A DNA stretch of 64,000 nt from the NCBI GenBank assembly GCA_036936605.1, contig JAUPFV010000005.1, positions 8,270,589 to 8,334,588 on the forward strand, read 5' to 3'. Shown in pieces: positions 1 to 12,237 of this stretch; position 1 is the first letter of the stretch, and each line of letters opens with the position of its first letter. This DNA is from Limnanthes douglasii subsp. nivea (Eukaryota; Streptophyta; Magnoliopsida; Brassicales; Limnanthaceae). A program made the position numbers and the translations under genes. Below the pieces are notes generated by a model that searched no databases, was not told the origin of the DNA, and worked only from the letters and a program-made list of their open reading frames with translations.

Positions 1-3000
1 AAATGAACGTGGGTTCAAAAGATCATGTCACTCATTGTCAATAGTGAAAAAGATCAAAATACATATAATAATTCAGACTAAAATGAATTGATAAAGTTAA
101 TCAGAATTAGTCCTCAATCTCAACAATCTGATAACAACTTGTTATATAAATATTCCTTGCCAAAATCCATTCAATTTACAAACAACATGGAATATTCTTA
201 GTTTAAATACATCAATAACAAATATGAGAACAAAATAATATTGAATTTAACTCAAGAAATTTTTGAAGAGGATAATAAAAAGAAATCATTGATGTCCTTA
301 ACACAATAGACTTAAGTAATACCATTTCATTATCTAATGAACTAAATTCAACTGGAAATGATATTAACTCTTAAAAAACATTAAGATCAGGCCGTCTTCC
401 ATTAACTTCAGTTAATAAGAAAACTTTAATGAATGTAACCAACAAAGACGCCCCAAAAAGATTACAAAAGACAAAGGCAAAAGTAATTACAGGTCCACTG
501 ACCTCGAAGACTACAAACTTTAAAGGATCATCAAGATCTCTAAGCTTATATTTTAAATGACTATAATAATCTTAAACTGGAATGCCCGTGATGTGGGCAA
601 TAAAAGAACACTAGATGATTAAAATCTTTATTAAAAAACAGAAAATATTGATTTCATTTCTCTTTAAGATCCAATTATATCAATTGATAAAATAGATAAC
701 ATCTTTAAACAAATTGGTTTTAACAAATGTCATGTTAAAATTAATAATAAAATTTGGATCTTTTGGAAATGGAACTTTCATATTGTATTACTAAAAACAA
801 TGAATAATTCCCCTATATGATGGTGAAACAATCCTTTTTATACACAGAGGTTCTGGTCACCATCATATATAATAAATACTTTAGGCATCATAGATTATCT
901 TTATGGAACAATCTCAGAGAAATCTCTACAACTAACCAAGAACGGTTACTTGCTGAAGATTTTAATAATATAAAAAAATCAATAGAATAGCTTTCTTACT
1001 CTACCCTCAGCTTGAGAGGTGTGGATGACTTCAACAGAGTGATCATGCATTGCAAACTTGAAGATAATGGTCCAATAATAACAAATGGAAAAGACTTAAT
1101 AGAACTTTACACAATTCAGCCTCGAATGATTATTGCAATATCATAAGGGTCAAACATCTAGCGAGAACTGGATGAGATCATTCACCCTTCTATATATCCA
1201 TCTATCTCAAAACAACAAAATAATCCCTTCATTTAAATTTCAAAATATATGGATTCTTCATAATGATTTCCACAATATTGTGGAATATAGTTAGAAAGAT
1301 CATATCACTGATGACCCGATTACTCTATTCTCATAAAAATTAAAAATATTAAAGCATAAATTAAAAACTTAAAATAAAGCTAGCTTTGGCAATATCTTTG
1401 ATAGTATCGCCCAAGCTGCTAAAAATGTAAACAATGATAAATTTAACCTTAAGGAAAATAAAAAATTAAGAAATATAATTAATCTTTCGAAAACCAGAGC
1501 CATTCATTTGAATTTTTTAACAAAAAAAGTGGCATTATGGCAACAAAAAAGTGCCTCAAATTGGTATAAAACATGAGAGAGAAACAAAAAGCCTTTCAAA
1601 ACTATGTTAAAAAAGAAGAATAAACAAAAATAGGATAATTGAAATTAAGATTGACAACATCTTTGATGATCAAACTTCAATAGCCAACTCTGCAATTGAT
1701 CATTTCCAATCATTGCTTTCAAATCAATCTCCTTCTAAAAATTTTGAAATCTCTCATGATATAATTCTTGAAATTTTAACAGACGTGGATAATCAATTCA
1801 TATTAGCTATTCCATTTTCAGATGAAATCTTAGTATTTATCAAATCTCTCAACCCTAACAGTGTTGTTGGGGTTGATGGATTTAATCAAAAGTTTATCAA
1901 ACTTGTTGGTACATTATAAAATCATATTAATGTAATGCTATTCAAGCTATTTTAAATATAACTTTTCTCCAAAATGCATATATTCTACTTCTATATGCCT
2001 TATCGTGAAGATTGATTATCCTAAAATTTGGAAAGACTATAAATCTTTAAGTCTATGTACAATTTTCAATAGAATACTGTACAAAATTATCAATAATAAA
2101 CTGGCTAAAATACTCCCCAAAATTATATCTGAATATCAAGAATGGCTCAAGATATTAAAAAGCAAACAAGGAGTGGAAATATAATCCTTAATCTGGACAT
2201 GACTAAAGAATTTGATAAAATGCATTTCTATTTCATCTTTAGCATAATCAAAGCCTTTGGTTTCACTAACCAAGTCATTATTCTAATCTAGAAATACATA
2301 TAATCTGTTAATTCCTCAATCTTAATAAATGGGTAATATGCAGGTTAGTTTAAATCCAACAATGGTGTAAGGTAGGGTGATCCTTTATCACTCAACATTT
2401 TCATCATTGCTGAAGAATATCTTCTGCGAGGAATAAAAAATATTTTTCAAAACAACATTGCACTGAAATATCACTCTAGAATTTAAATAGAAATACCATG
2501 TCTAGTATTTGCTAATAACATGGTTATTTTCATGAATGGTTCTACCAATAATGTCACGAAACTTTGTAAGTTACTTAATCATTATCAATATCTGTCTGGT
2601 CAATCAATAAACAATAAAAAAACTAAAATTTCTTCTCAAAACTAATGAGTAACCAGAATATCTTAACTATTGCTAGTGCAATTTGTTTTAATCACAATCA
2701 TTTTCTAATTTAAATATCCTCTTCAATCTCCATACAAATCTAAAGATTAAAAAACATTGAAAAAGTTAATTAACATTAGAAAGATAGCTGAAAACTATAT
2801 TTATTAGAAATTCGGTAAGGGTAACATAGAGTTTTTGTTAGACAAGTGGTGTCATATTCATCCTTTAATATCTCTGAACAATAATGAAAACAATATGTAG
2901 TTTAATCAAGATAAATATAGTGATTATTGGGTCAATAATACTCGGAACCTTGATAAACTCAAGGTCCAAGTTCTTCCCTCTTATATAGACAAAATAACTG

Positions 3001-4136
3001 GATTTAGAATCAACTATGACATTAATGATTCGATTATTTAGAATGTCTCATGTGGAAGTTTTTATTAACATACACCTGAAATAATATAAGAGAAAAGAAT
3101 AACCCTTCAATGATATATAAAAAACTTTGGAACGATATTACTCCAAAGATATGCTAATTTTATATTTTGAGAGTCTTGAAAGGCTTAATTTTTGTTAATA
3201 GTGTAATTGAAAAGAAATATTTCAGTTTAACATCAAAGTGTTGACACTGCTACAATATTGAATCGATTCATCATCTTTTTGTCTCTTGTAATCAGACCTG
3301 GGAAGTATGGCAATACTTCTGAGGTATTTTTAGGATATTAAGTTTCAATCATATGCCTTTTATTAATATTATAAATTGTTGGTTCTCATCTACAATTAAA
3401 CTCACTCATATTAGAACAATCATTCTTCTCATCATAGTGTGGTGCATATACTCTGCCAAGAACAATCTTAAGTTTTATAATAAGCCTTCTTCTTCCAAAT
3501 CTATTATAGATAAAGTTTTTTTACATATTATCTAAATTAGATGTCTCTCGTTTGTGAGAACCTAAACTCTGGTCTGCTGACATGAATATTGCTAATGATC
3601 TTAAGTGTTATCATCATTTAGTTAGTCTTAAGTCGCCTTCTTTTGTAAAATCGACAACCCATTTGAACAATAGGTTAAAAAATTAAACTGTGATGGTGCT
3701 TGTCAAATTAATGGTGAGTCTAGTGATTGAATAGTTATCAGAAACAGTAAGGGTGAATCAATTGAATCCATAGGTATAATATACAGGAAACAATCTCATT
3801 TAATGTGAAGCTAGGTAAATTTAGATGGACTCCTTATTTGTAAACAAAAGGTTGCAAACTTGTTGACGTTGAAATTGATTCGTTAGTTTGATTCGAAATG
3901 TTTTGCTATGGAAAAGCCTCATGGTTTATCAAGCATTTAATAAAATGTTGCAGAGATCCAACCATTCTTATTTCACATATATACTGTAAGCAAAAATTTG
4001 GTGCTAATAGGGTTACAGAACACACCCTAAATCAGCATGTAAATTGTGACTTATCTATGTCTCAAACTCCTGATTCATTAAGAGTTATTTTGTTGCTTGA
4101 AAACCTGAATGTATGCTACATTCGTCTAGATAATTG

Positions 4137-4137
<1 letters not shown>
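1..4137 (+). mobile_element. Decayed L1-clade LINE retrotransposon (ORF1 end, ORF2)
   Basis: The element codes on the plus strand and is full of stops and frameshifts. From 1 to about 559 are remnants of ORF1. ORF2 starts at 557 with the endonuclease motif ILNWNAR. The segment just before the reverse transcriptase is readable at 1713-1919 (VVGVDGFNQKF, compare GPDGFN in the family). The RT box (R)QGDPLS is recognisable near 2370 as GVR*GDPLSLN. A C-terminal RNase H piece is open at 3898-4137 and ends in CYIRLDN. That order and the ending match the nearly intact LINE at 50977-56863 (which ends GYLRLRN), so this is an older copy of the same or a sister family. The 5' end lies outside the window. 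No poly(A) tail is visible; a TA tract follows directly. Confidence 0.85.
557..560 (+). other. ATGA overlap of LINE ORF1 stop and ORF2 start
   Basis: In this old LINE copy the last ORF1 codons read SLSLYFK followed by TGA, and the ATG of ORF2 (MTIIILNWNAR) shares bases with that stop. The same four-base arrangement occurs in the copies at 55261-55264 and 34331-34334. It suggests that ORF2 is reached by termination-reinitiation, which is inference. Confidence 0.6.

Positions 4138-4140
<3 letters not shown>

Positions 4141-4168
<28 letters not shown>
4141..4168. repeat. (TA)14 microsatellite
   Basis: Uninterrupted TA dinucleotides lie directly after the last codon of the decayed LINE. The tract may have grown from its 3' end. 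Confidence 0.9.
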
Positions 4169-4172
<4 letters not shown>

Positions 4173-4813
4173 GTGTTTAAACTTGTATTTCACTTTTATT
4201 TAGCAAGTTTTGGCATGACTATTAGTTTTATTGCAAGTACATGTAGAAATCATTTAAAGATAATTAAAGTTTAAAAAAATCTCAAATTACTGAATTTGGA
4301 GCAAATAGCAGTCATCATATAAAGAAAACAATTCCTTAGGCATCAAAGAGGATAAAATAAAAACTCATAGACTTTTGACCTTTTATAAGAGTCTTTGTAA
4401 TATATTCAAGTTACTCGTCTCAAACTTTAATATTAATAAAATATTATTTTACTTAAAAATATATAATTAAAAATGATTTTAATAGAAAATTTGATTAAAT
4501 ATCTATTAGTTAATGTTAGTATATAACTGAGTTTAATTTGATAACTTAAGTTTTAAACCGGTTTACTTTTTTTTAGAAAAATTCATCAAATAATTTATTT
4601 CATAATAAAAAATACGACTTCATAACTACCTAATTGATTTTTTTTAATGATTCTTTTTAATAGCTATAACTACTCCATTTAATTTTCTTAATTTAAAATA
4701 AAAAGTATCTGTAAAAGCTCATCCGAAAAAGAAACATGATTTACCAATTTATTTAATAAAAAATCAACAAAATCTTTTTTAATAAAAAAAACCCACCATT
4801 TTAAACTTTAAAA
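4169..4813. other. AT-rich spacer, no feature recognised
   Basis: Very AT-rich sequence between the old LINE and a MITE, with no open frame or repeat that I can name. Confidence 0.5.
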
Positions 4814-4822
4814 TAACTTTAG

Positions 4823-5400
4823 GGGTGAAGCTATTTCCTCCATATTTCAAAAAAAAAATAAAAAAAAATTATCACTTGATTTTACTATCTTGTTATTATT
4901 TTATCTTCTAATTTATAACTTGATGCCATTAAACATTATCAAACTCTTATATAACAAACACATGATTTAGCCAAATTAAATCCAACATATATGATTTAAC
5001 TTCTAAAATTAAACCCTAAAAATAAAAATAAAAACTTCAAATTTCTTAAAGATTACTCATTGAAGAGGAAGACACCAAAACTAAAGATTTAACACCATGG
5101 AACATCACCTAATCAACCAACAAGATAATTTAATTTTGTTTTTTTAGTTTACATTCATGTAACTTGAGAATTTCTGTTTAAAAAATATATTTTCGAAAAT
5201 CCTGATTTGTGCAGGTTTTAGCGGAAAACAACTAATTTCGAGACAACAGTTAGGAATCAGGTGCGGGAGAATCAATGAGTTTGGAATAAAAATAAAGAAA
5301 AGGATAAATATGTAATTTTATTTATGGAGGAAATAACAAAATGGAGTTTCTTTTTATTTAGGGGGAAATAAAAAATTTGATGGAGGAAATAGCTTCGCCC
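4823..5400. mobile_element. Mutator-like MITE, 578 bp, with 9-bp target duplication
   Basis: The two ends form a 21-bp terminal inverted repeat (4823-4843 and 5380-5400) with one mismatch; its core reads GAAGCTATTTCCTCCAT. The element is flanked by the perfect 9-bp direct repeat TAACTTTAG (4814-4822 and 5401-5409). A 9-bp duplication is typical of Mutator-like elements. A second, internal GGAGGAAATA motif near 5326 makes the right end look subterminally repeated. There is no coding capacity. Confidence 0.85.
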
Positions 5401-5409
5401 TAACTTTAG

Positions 5410-5815
5410 ACTCGAATCCGGCTTTCTTTTCGTGGAGTATTTTGAAGTCAAATTGGAGCCGCTAATTATTTCATTCCTAGATTGGGGACAATTACTTTTA
5501 TTTGTTACGGAGGTGCCACTGAGACTATTGTAATAGCAGCCATCTACAAAACTAGGCCCAACTAAACGTCTTTGATCCTTTTGATATTTTAATATCTAAT
5601 TATCGTACATTCAGTTTTTGTTAGGATTGTTGGGGAAATATCTTTTAAAATTTTATTTTTATTTAAAGGGAAATTAAAATATTTTTTATTTAAAAAAATG
5701 AAATTCTTTTATTTAATTATGGTTAAATAAAAAAATGAAACAGAAAATATTTTCATAAAATACTAAAATTCATATTTTACCTAATAAAATTATCTCTCAT
5801 AATGATAATCAGATC
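5410..5815. other. Spacer, no feature recognised
   Basis: Non-coding, moderately AT-rich sequence between the MITE and a LINE fragment. Nothing further is supported. Confidence 0.4.
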
Positions 5816-6460
5816 TTTGATAACTATTATATACCGCTAATGTCCTGCTGAATTATTTGAAACAAAATTTTTGATACTAGACATCTTAAAGGTTATCTAT
5901 GTCTCATTAAGATTTCTACTCTCAATTCTATAAATTTCAACCCACTGGATAGGGACATCCATTTTCCTATCCCAACGTGTGAGGAAATTAAAATTCATTA
6001 TTCATTATTTGTAGTAATAAATCATCTAACTATGATGGTTTAAGCATAAATATTTTCAAGTATTCTTAATATATCGTGGGTAATGGTATTTGTAATGGAG
6101 TTCTCAATTTCTTCAGTTTTAGATGCTTGGAGGATTTCAGAATTCCACTTCTGTTGCGCTCATTCCTATAAAGAAACATTCATTCTTACGCAACCGATTC
6201 CAGACACATTGCTTGTTGCAATGCCGTGTATAAGTATCTCTAAGATTCTGGCTAGCATAATAAGAACTTTTTTCTTTATATGATTGATAAATCTTAATCG
6301 GCTTTCGTCTCAAGACGAAGCATCTCAGATAACATCCTTCTCTCCCAAAAACTTCTCGCAGGTTACCAAATCAACAACAAAAGCCAAATGGCTGCACTAA
6401 AAATCTAACTTATGGAAACTTTTGATAATGTTCGTTGGCACTCCTCGAAAATAATTCTTG
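5816..6460 (+). mobile_element. Fragment of a LINE reverse transcriptase (second LINE family)
   Basis: Pieces in shifting frames match plant LINE RT. Near 6240 is an ISKILA-like motif (family: CISKILANRL). At 6299-6375 is SAFVSRRSISDNILLSQKL (family: AFVPGRSISDNILLAQEL). At 6409-6450 is LMETFDNVRWH (family: DLxKAYDxVxWxFL). The wording is closer to the common plant LINE RT with the RSISDN motif than to the LINE at 50977-56863, so it is probably another family. No ends are visible. Confidence 0.65.
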
Positions 6461-7479
6461 CTCATAATGTGCGTGGTCATTTCAGGATCAAATATTTCTT
6501 TGTTGTAAACAAACTCCCAAGAAAACAAATCCATGTTTTTATTTCATATGTGATAGCTATGCTAAGATATCGGACAACCTTCCTAGATGTAATGAAAACT
6601 GGGAGCATACGTTTCTTTGTATGACCAGATGCTGAGAGAATGACCACAAGTGGGATGTAGTGATTGTGCTCGTATGTGGAGTCTAAAAGATAAAAGTATT
6701 GCATTTGTAAAGGTTCGTGTTTTGCTTTCACGTAATTATTAAAATAAGTCATGTATAATTATTATTTTTGTGTTACAGTTCCAGATTCGGAATATAAGAT
6801 GTATGCCAATGATACAGAGAAAATGTACGTTAAAATTATGGAACGGGCCGAGTCATTTGATAATTGCTATAAGACATTTTTGGTGACAAAAATGTTTGCA
6901 TAAAGTGTTTTATGGCTGAACGCTTCTTACATTGGTAACTTCTCAATTAAGAAGAAAAGTACTATACAGAAAAATCCGAAAAGATCCACCAAAATGGTTC
7001 GACATCTAATGCCCAAAGATATAAGTTCTCCTAAGTTGTAAGTGATAGAATGAAAGATTCCTTAAATAGGAGGATGCATATGAAAGTTGTTAAAACAGAA
7101 ATTAATGCACCATTTCTAGTGGGAAACAAGAAAAAAGGAATCATAACTCCTCCTGAAGCTTCAGGGGACTTGCCAAGACTCATCAAAGCAATATTAAAGT
7201 TGTGGAGAAAATAAAATTATCAGTAGTTGAAGCTATAAAAAAATCCAAACACCATAGGAGATGATCAAGTCACATTTCAAATGAACTTAGGTTTAAAGGT
7301 AACTTATTGATTATCTTATGTGTGTGGTAAAATAAATATAATTTCTTGATTTATCTCCTATATGTTATTTAGTAGGTACTTTTGTGTGCTATTGCGTTGC
7401 TTCATCGAGGTGGCAATGAATCGGCCGTTGTTATGTTTAGTTTGCACCCATTCTCGGAAAAATTACAGGTGATACATGA
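6461..7479. other. Unassigned, transposon-derived looking sequence
   Basis: Short frames on both strands, none of which I can assign. A stretch at 6770-7000 is richer in GC than its surroundings and looks formerly coding. It lies between a LINE fragment and the gypsy pol remnant and may belong to either. Confidence 0.3.
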
Positions 7480-10040
7480 GAGGTACCCACCTCATAGAAA
7501 CATCAAAGGAAATTTAGTTCACTCGTGTGGAATAAAAAAGGCCTTACAGATTAACCGTAACTTACCAACATAACTAAGATACAAACTACTAGACTTTTTA
7601 CTACAGAATTTAGATATGTATGATTGGAAACCATGACGCCAGCGGTGTCCTGATCGAGGTCAGATATCACAAGTTATCTATCAACAAAATGTTTAGGTCG
7701 ATCAAATAAAAGATGCGATTTTACTCTTCATAAAAGATGGAAGCCATTATTGAAGAGGTTGATAAACTTACTATCATAGGCTACATTCAGGAGTCACGTT
7801 CAATATTAGTAAAAAATACGAACGATAAATAATTAATGTGATGCATACATTAATACAATGTGATAATTTTTGAGCTACATTGATACAATATGATGCCTTT
7901 TGAGCTAAGGAACGTCAGATCTACTTATCAACACCTTATCAATAAGGCTTCACCATACAGTTTGACCAAAAGTTACAAGCATATATTGAACACATGCTCA
8001 CTACCATCATTCAAGAAAAGGATCATCTGCATGGATTTCTGAAACATTCGATAACTTAGAAAAGTCCATCTCAAGATCAATATGAAAACATGTACTTTTG
8101 GAGTTTTGACAAACAAATTCTTTTGAGTCATGACCAACGATTAGTTTATTGAATATGATCCTAGCTAACTCTCAAATCTAGCTGTCATGGACCCTCGCCA
8201 CAACAAAAAATAAGTACATATATCGACAATCAAATGGGCACCCTTGAATCTATTCATTTCAAGAATTTCCAGTAAATTTAAACCTTTTTATGAAGTTTTG
8301 CTAGGAGCAATAAAGTTATAATGGACTTCATTCAGTAACGAGGCATTAACATCACCAACAATTTCCTTGCCTTGCTAGAAATGTTAACTAAGCCAAAGCC
8401 AAGAGAATTATTATATCTCTACTTGGCAGTATTAGATTATATTGTAAGAGTCATGATGATCCGAGAGGATTAGAAGGAGTCCAATGCGATATATTATGTA
8501 AGTAAATCTTTACTCGATACAAAAACTCAATACTAGACCTAACATTGTTGGTCAGAGTTCAAACATGAGATCGTACTTCCAAGCTCACACAATAATCGTA
8601 TGAAGTATACTACCCTTTGAGGAGCATATTGTACAACCCAGATGTTTCTAGCAGACTAACCAAGTCGTCTATAGAGGTGCTAAAATACAACCTTCGATTT
8701 GAACCACAAATAAAAATCAAAGCGCAAGATTTGATAGACTTCTTAATCAAGTTCCAATCCAAAAGTCAAATACCTATCAATGAGCAAACTAAATTATCCT
8801 GACAAGCCCGAATAGATGGTGGAAGAAATACCCAAGGCTCGGGGATATTAATCGAGTTTATGCTCCCCACATGAAATACATTGACATATTTCATTAATCT
8901 TGGCCATATAACTTCCAACCTCGAAGCAGAATATGAGGTTACAACTGTAGGCCTTTGGCTGGCCAACCTCTGTGAAAGCAAGAGAATTACAACTACTTAC
9001 AGACTCATAGTTGATGGTTCATCAAGCAACTGACCAACCCAAAGCTAAAAAATATTTAATCATTCAGAACATGTTAGATCTTCAGCACCAACCATTCTTA
9101 TTTTGTGATGTTATTTTTAAAAAATTCCCAAAAGTGTAGAATACAACCGTTGATCCTTTGGCTTCTTCGACATGTGCAACATTGGCTCAAATAGCCATCT
9201 TCTAAGACAAACCTTCCATTACACTTCTTACAAATTTATATCAACAGTCTCATTCTTAGGGTTCATTGTAATCGAGGGGGATAAAGTGTAAGAAGATGAT
9301 CAACAAACTCCTATAGTCAAATATATAAAAGAATGACTTTTTTAAAAGAGCAAGGCTGAAACATGAAAAATCAAGATAATTTTTGTGGATACCAGATACA
9401 TTTTACAAGTAAGACCTCACCAAACCATTGATAAGTAGAATTTATAGTGGATGAGCTTCATAACTGAGAATAATATGCCTATTGTGGATAGAAGGCGATT
9501 TACAAAACAATTATGTGACATAATTAACTATTGGCCTATTGATAGAATAAAAAAGATGTTGGAGCGTGTTGATGAAAATTAGGCAAACTTCTTGCAAATT
9601 TTTCATTGGTCTTAAAGAACTACCCACGTTCACCTTTCGCCTTGGTGTACGCCATAAAACTAGTGGTACTACCTGAAACTCGTATATCTTCCTATCATAT
9701 TTCAACATATGCTAAGGGTAACAATTCAGAAGCAAAAAAGTGTTAAACTCTACGTAATTGAAGAGAAAATGGTTAAAGCCCACATTTGGTCAGAGAATTA
9801 GAAAATTATGATACACAATAAATATAACTCCATGAAAGGTTCAGAAGCTTTGAAGTAGAATGCAAGGTTCTAAGAAGATTATTTCTACATACCAAGGAAA
9901 GCTAGCCTCTAATTAGAAAAATCCTTACACCATTAAAACTAAAGTAAAGCCATACATGTACATATTTGCTAGGTGGCGAAGGAAAATAGATTCAAGACTT
10001 TTAAACACTGAGAACATAAAGTTCTATTTTCCTATATAAG
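7480..10040 (+). mobile_element. Decayed Ty3/gypsy retrotransposon pol, Tat-like layout
   Basis: Many frame breaks, but the order of the pol domains can be followed on the plus strand. At 7535-7610 are KKALQINRNL and KLLDFLLQNLD, the segment before RT. At 7740-7810 is the RT start (AIIEEVDKL...GYIQES). At 7881-7940 is MPFELRNVRSTYQHLINKA (family: MPFGLKNAGATYQRLVNKMF), and at 8085-8110 TCTFGV. RNase H follows at 8490-8510 (YYVSKSLLDTKTQY), with its linker at 8620-8760 (PDVSSRLTK...QDLIDFL). A second RNase H-like region covers about 8800-9060. The integrase C-terminus reads FALVYAIKLVVLPE at about 9640, and the last recognisable stretch is near 10000. Two RNase H regions are typical of the Tat/Ogre branch. 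Confidence 0.75.
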
Positions 10041-11156
10041 ATTCGGCTCTTTATTATGTTCTTGTGTATGCAAAAGATCTATTATATTTGAGGTGTACTA
10101 TTTCTTATCCAAGTGGCACATAAAGGTTTAAGATAATTATCTTTAATGAATATTTATTCTTGCTTTTATATGCGTTTTATATTATTTTCTCCCATTATTA
10201 TCATATATTTTGCAAGGTAAAAAGGCATATCAAAATACAAACGATAGGTCTGGATGTCGTAGGTTAGTAGACAACACATATGAGGGCTTCGAACTAACTT
10301 TAACATCAAAATAAATGATAAGTCTAAACATAATATTCGTCCTCCGTGAAAAGCTTAGACTTTCAGTTCAATAAAAACAAAAAATTAAAACCCAAACATA
10401 ATATTCAGCCCTTCGAAGAGCATCGTTATTTATCACAAACAGATTCAAAATTGACTAAGAATAAAGATGAACTTTGTCTTCAGCCCTTTAAAAATGTTTC
10501 GCCTTTATAAATATCAAAACAAAAGTAAAAATGATAAGATTAAATATAATCTCCCACCTTTAAGAGAGATTCAGCCACCATTCTAATTTAATAATAATAA
10601 TAATAGAATTATTTCAGGGAGTCACCCCTAATTTGAAAAATATAATAGGATGGTTATCCTAAATGGAGTCATACACCATTCACAAAATAAAAAATAAATG
10701 AAGTTTGGTTCTTTCTAGAATAAAGATCTCACGTGGTCTTTATTAAGGTCATGGCCTTTTAAAATTAAGCATTCCATTTGAAAGTAACAAAATGACAAAA
10801 GCTAGAAAAAAAACATAAGCACCAATCAATACAAATTACAAGTGATAAATTTCACTCATTCTATGAGACAACAAAAATTACTCCAAATAATTGGTTAAAA
10901 ATATTTTCCTAACAAGGGGACTTTAGTCATCAAAATTATCTAAAGGGGTACATAAATGAAAAACAACAACCAAATCATAAAAAATATATTGAAGGTTCAA
11001 TCAAGGGTCGAACCTCCACATTCGGTCAAGCATAAGGTTGCATCATTTCCAGCAGCCATATATTTGGCTCCATTGGGAAATGTTAGAAAAATGACTTATT
11101 CAAGAGGCACAATCCCATTGGCCATCTTCTTATTCAAAATAAAGATCAACTTTTGT
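10041..11156. other. Post-pol region of the gypsy element, non-coding
   Basis: It contains several diverged copies of a phrase like AAACATAATATTC followed by CAGCCCTT or CGTCCTCC (about 10325-10600). This looks like the repetitive 3' region of a Tat-type element. I cannot find a matching pair of LTRs. Confidence 0.35.
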
Positions 11157-11164
11157 CTCTCAGC

Positions 11165-12229
11165 TAGGCATGAACATTTTAACCAAAACCGAAGAACCAA
11201 ACCGAACCGAACCGGAATAAAGAGATTCGGTTCAATTTCAGTTTTTACCTAATACCCAAATGATTTTGGTTTATAATACAAATGGTTCTAGGTTCCTAAC
11301 CAAACCGAAGAGAGAACCAATAAAGGACCAATCAAGTATTATAAAGTTTTGGTCAAGATTTGCATAAACATGGATCCTAAACAATATATATGTATAAATG
11401 TTATGACCTGACAGGCTTTGAACAATACATTTTCCTCCGACTATCGCATTTGGTGGCAGATAGTCCCTTGACTTTCAAATTTCCGTTGGCAGTCCCTGGA
11501 CTATCACGTTTGGATAAAGTTAGTCCACCAGATCCTCTAATTCATGAGAGGCTGCCACCTGTCACCATAGTCCCTAGATTTTTGTATCACCACTAGTCCC
11601 TTCAGTTTAGTTATCCGTAATATTCTACATTTTGGGTTTGACCTAAACTCAAGGAACTAGTGATGATACAAAAATCTGGGAACTATGGTGACAGGTGGCA
11701 GCCTCTCATCGGTCAGAGGATCTTGTGGACTAACTTTATCCAAACGTGATAGTCCAGGGATTGTCAAAGGATATTTGAAAGTCAAGGGACCATCTGCCAC
11801 CAAACGCGATAGTCGAGGGACGATGTACTGTTCAATGACTGACCTGACATATAGATTCTGATTTTACGACCTTGACTATATAATGTTTTAGTCATATTCA
11901 ATTAAACCAACCACCCAACTAAATTTCATTTTGTTTCTAAGATAAAATGATAAATTCAAATAAAAAACTATCAAAAGGACATAACTACATAAACATATAT
12001 ACGTACCAGAATTTCAAGTATAAAAATGTTTTTTATATAAAATACTTGGACCGAATTGAACCAAATTTATGAGGTTCCAAATGGCTAACAGATTTTAAAA
12101 ACCAAAATAACTGAGAACCAAAGGAATCGTACTGAATGCAACCAAATTTTGTTCAATTCATGAATCTTTATCTGTTTATAAGAATTGAAATAACCAAACT
12201 GAAACTGAAAAACCGAATGCCCATGCATA
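11165..12229. mobile_element. Non-autonomous hAT-like element, interrupted
   Basis: The left end TAGGCATGAACAT and the inverted right end (TATGCATGGGCAT on the other strand) form short imperfect TIRs. The flanks CTCTCAGC (11157-11164) and CTCTCGAC (12230-12237) are an 8-bp target duplication matching at 6 of 8 positions, as expected for hAT. Subterminal sequence is rich in AACCGAA/GGTTTGG motifs. Without the nested element at 11414-11839 and its duplicated target the element is about 630 bp. No transposase is visible. Confidence 0.7.
11414..11839. mobile_element. Fold-back (long inverted repeat) Mutator-like element, nested
   Basis: The whole 426 bp is an imperfect palindrome: the left half (for example CGACTATCGCATTTGGTGGC) is repeated inverted in the right half (CGACTATCGCGTTTGGTGGC on the other strand). 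It is flanked by the direct repeat TGACCTGACA (11404-11413 and 11840-11849), a 9-10 bp target duplication. It sits inside the hAT-like element at 11165-12229 and is therefore the younger of the two. An RNA of it would fold into one long hairpin. Confidence 0.8.
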
Positions 12230-12237
12230 CTCTCGAC

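Noticed and set aside
6477..6752. 91-codon minus-strand frame.
   Set aside because: No domain recognised, and it overlaps plus-strand LINE RT remnants; probably chance.
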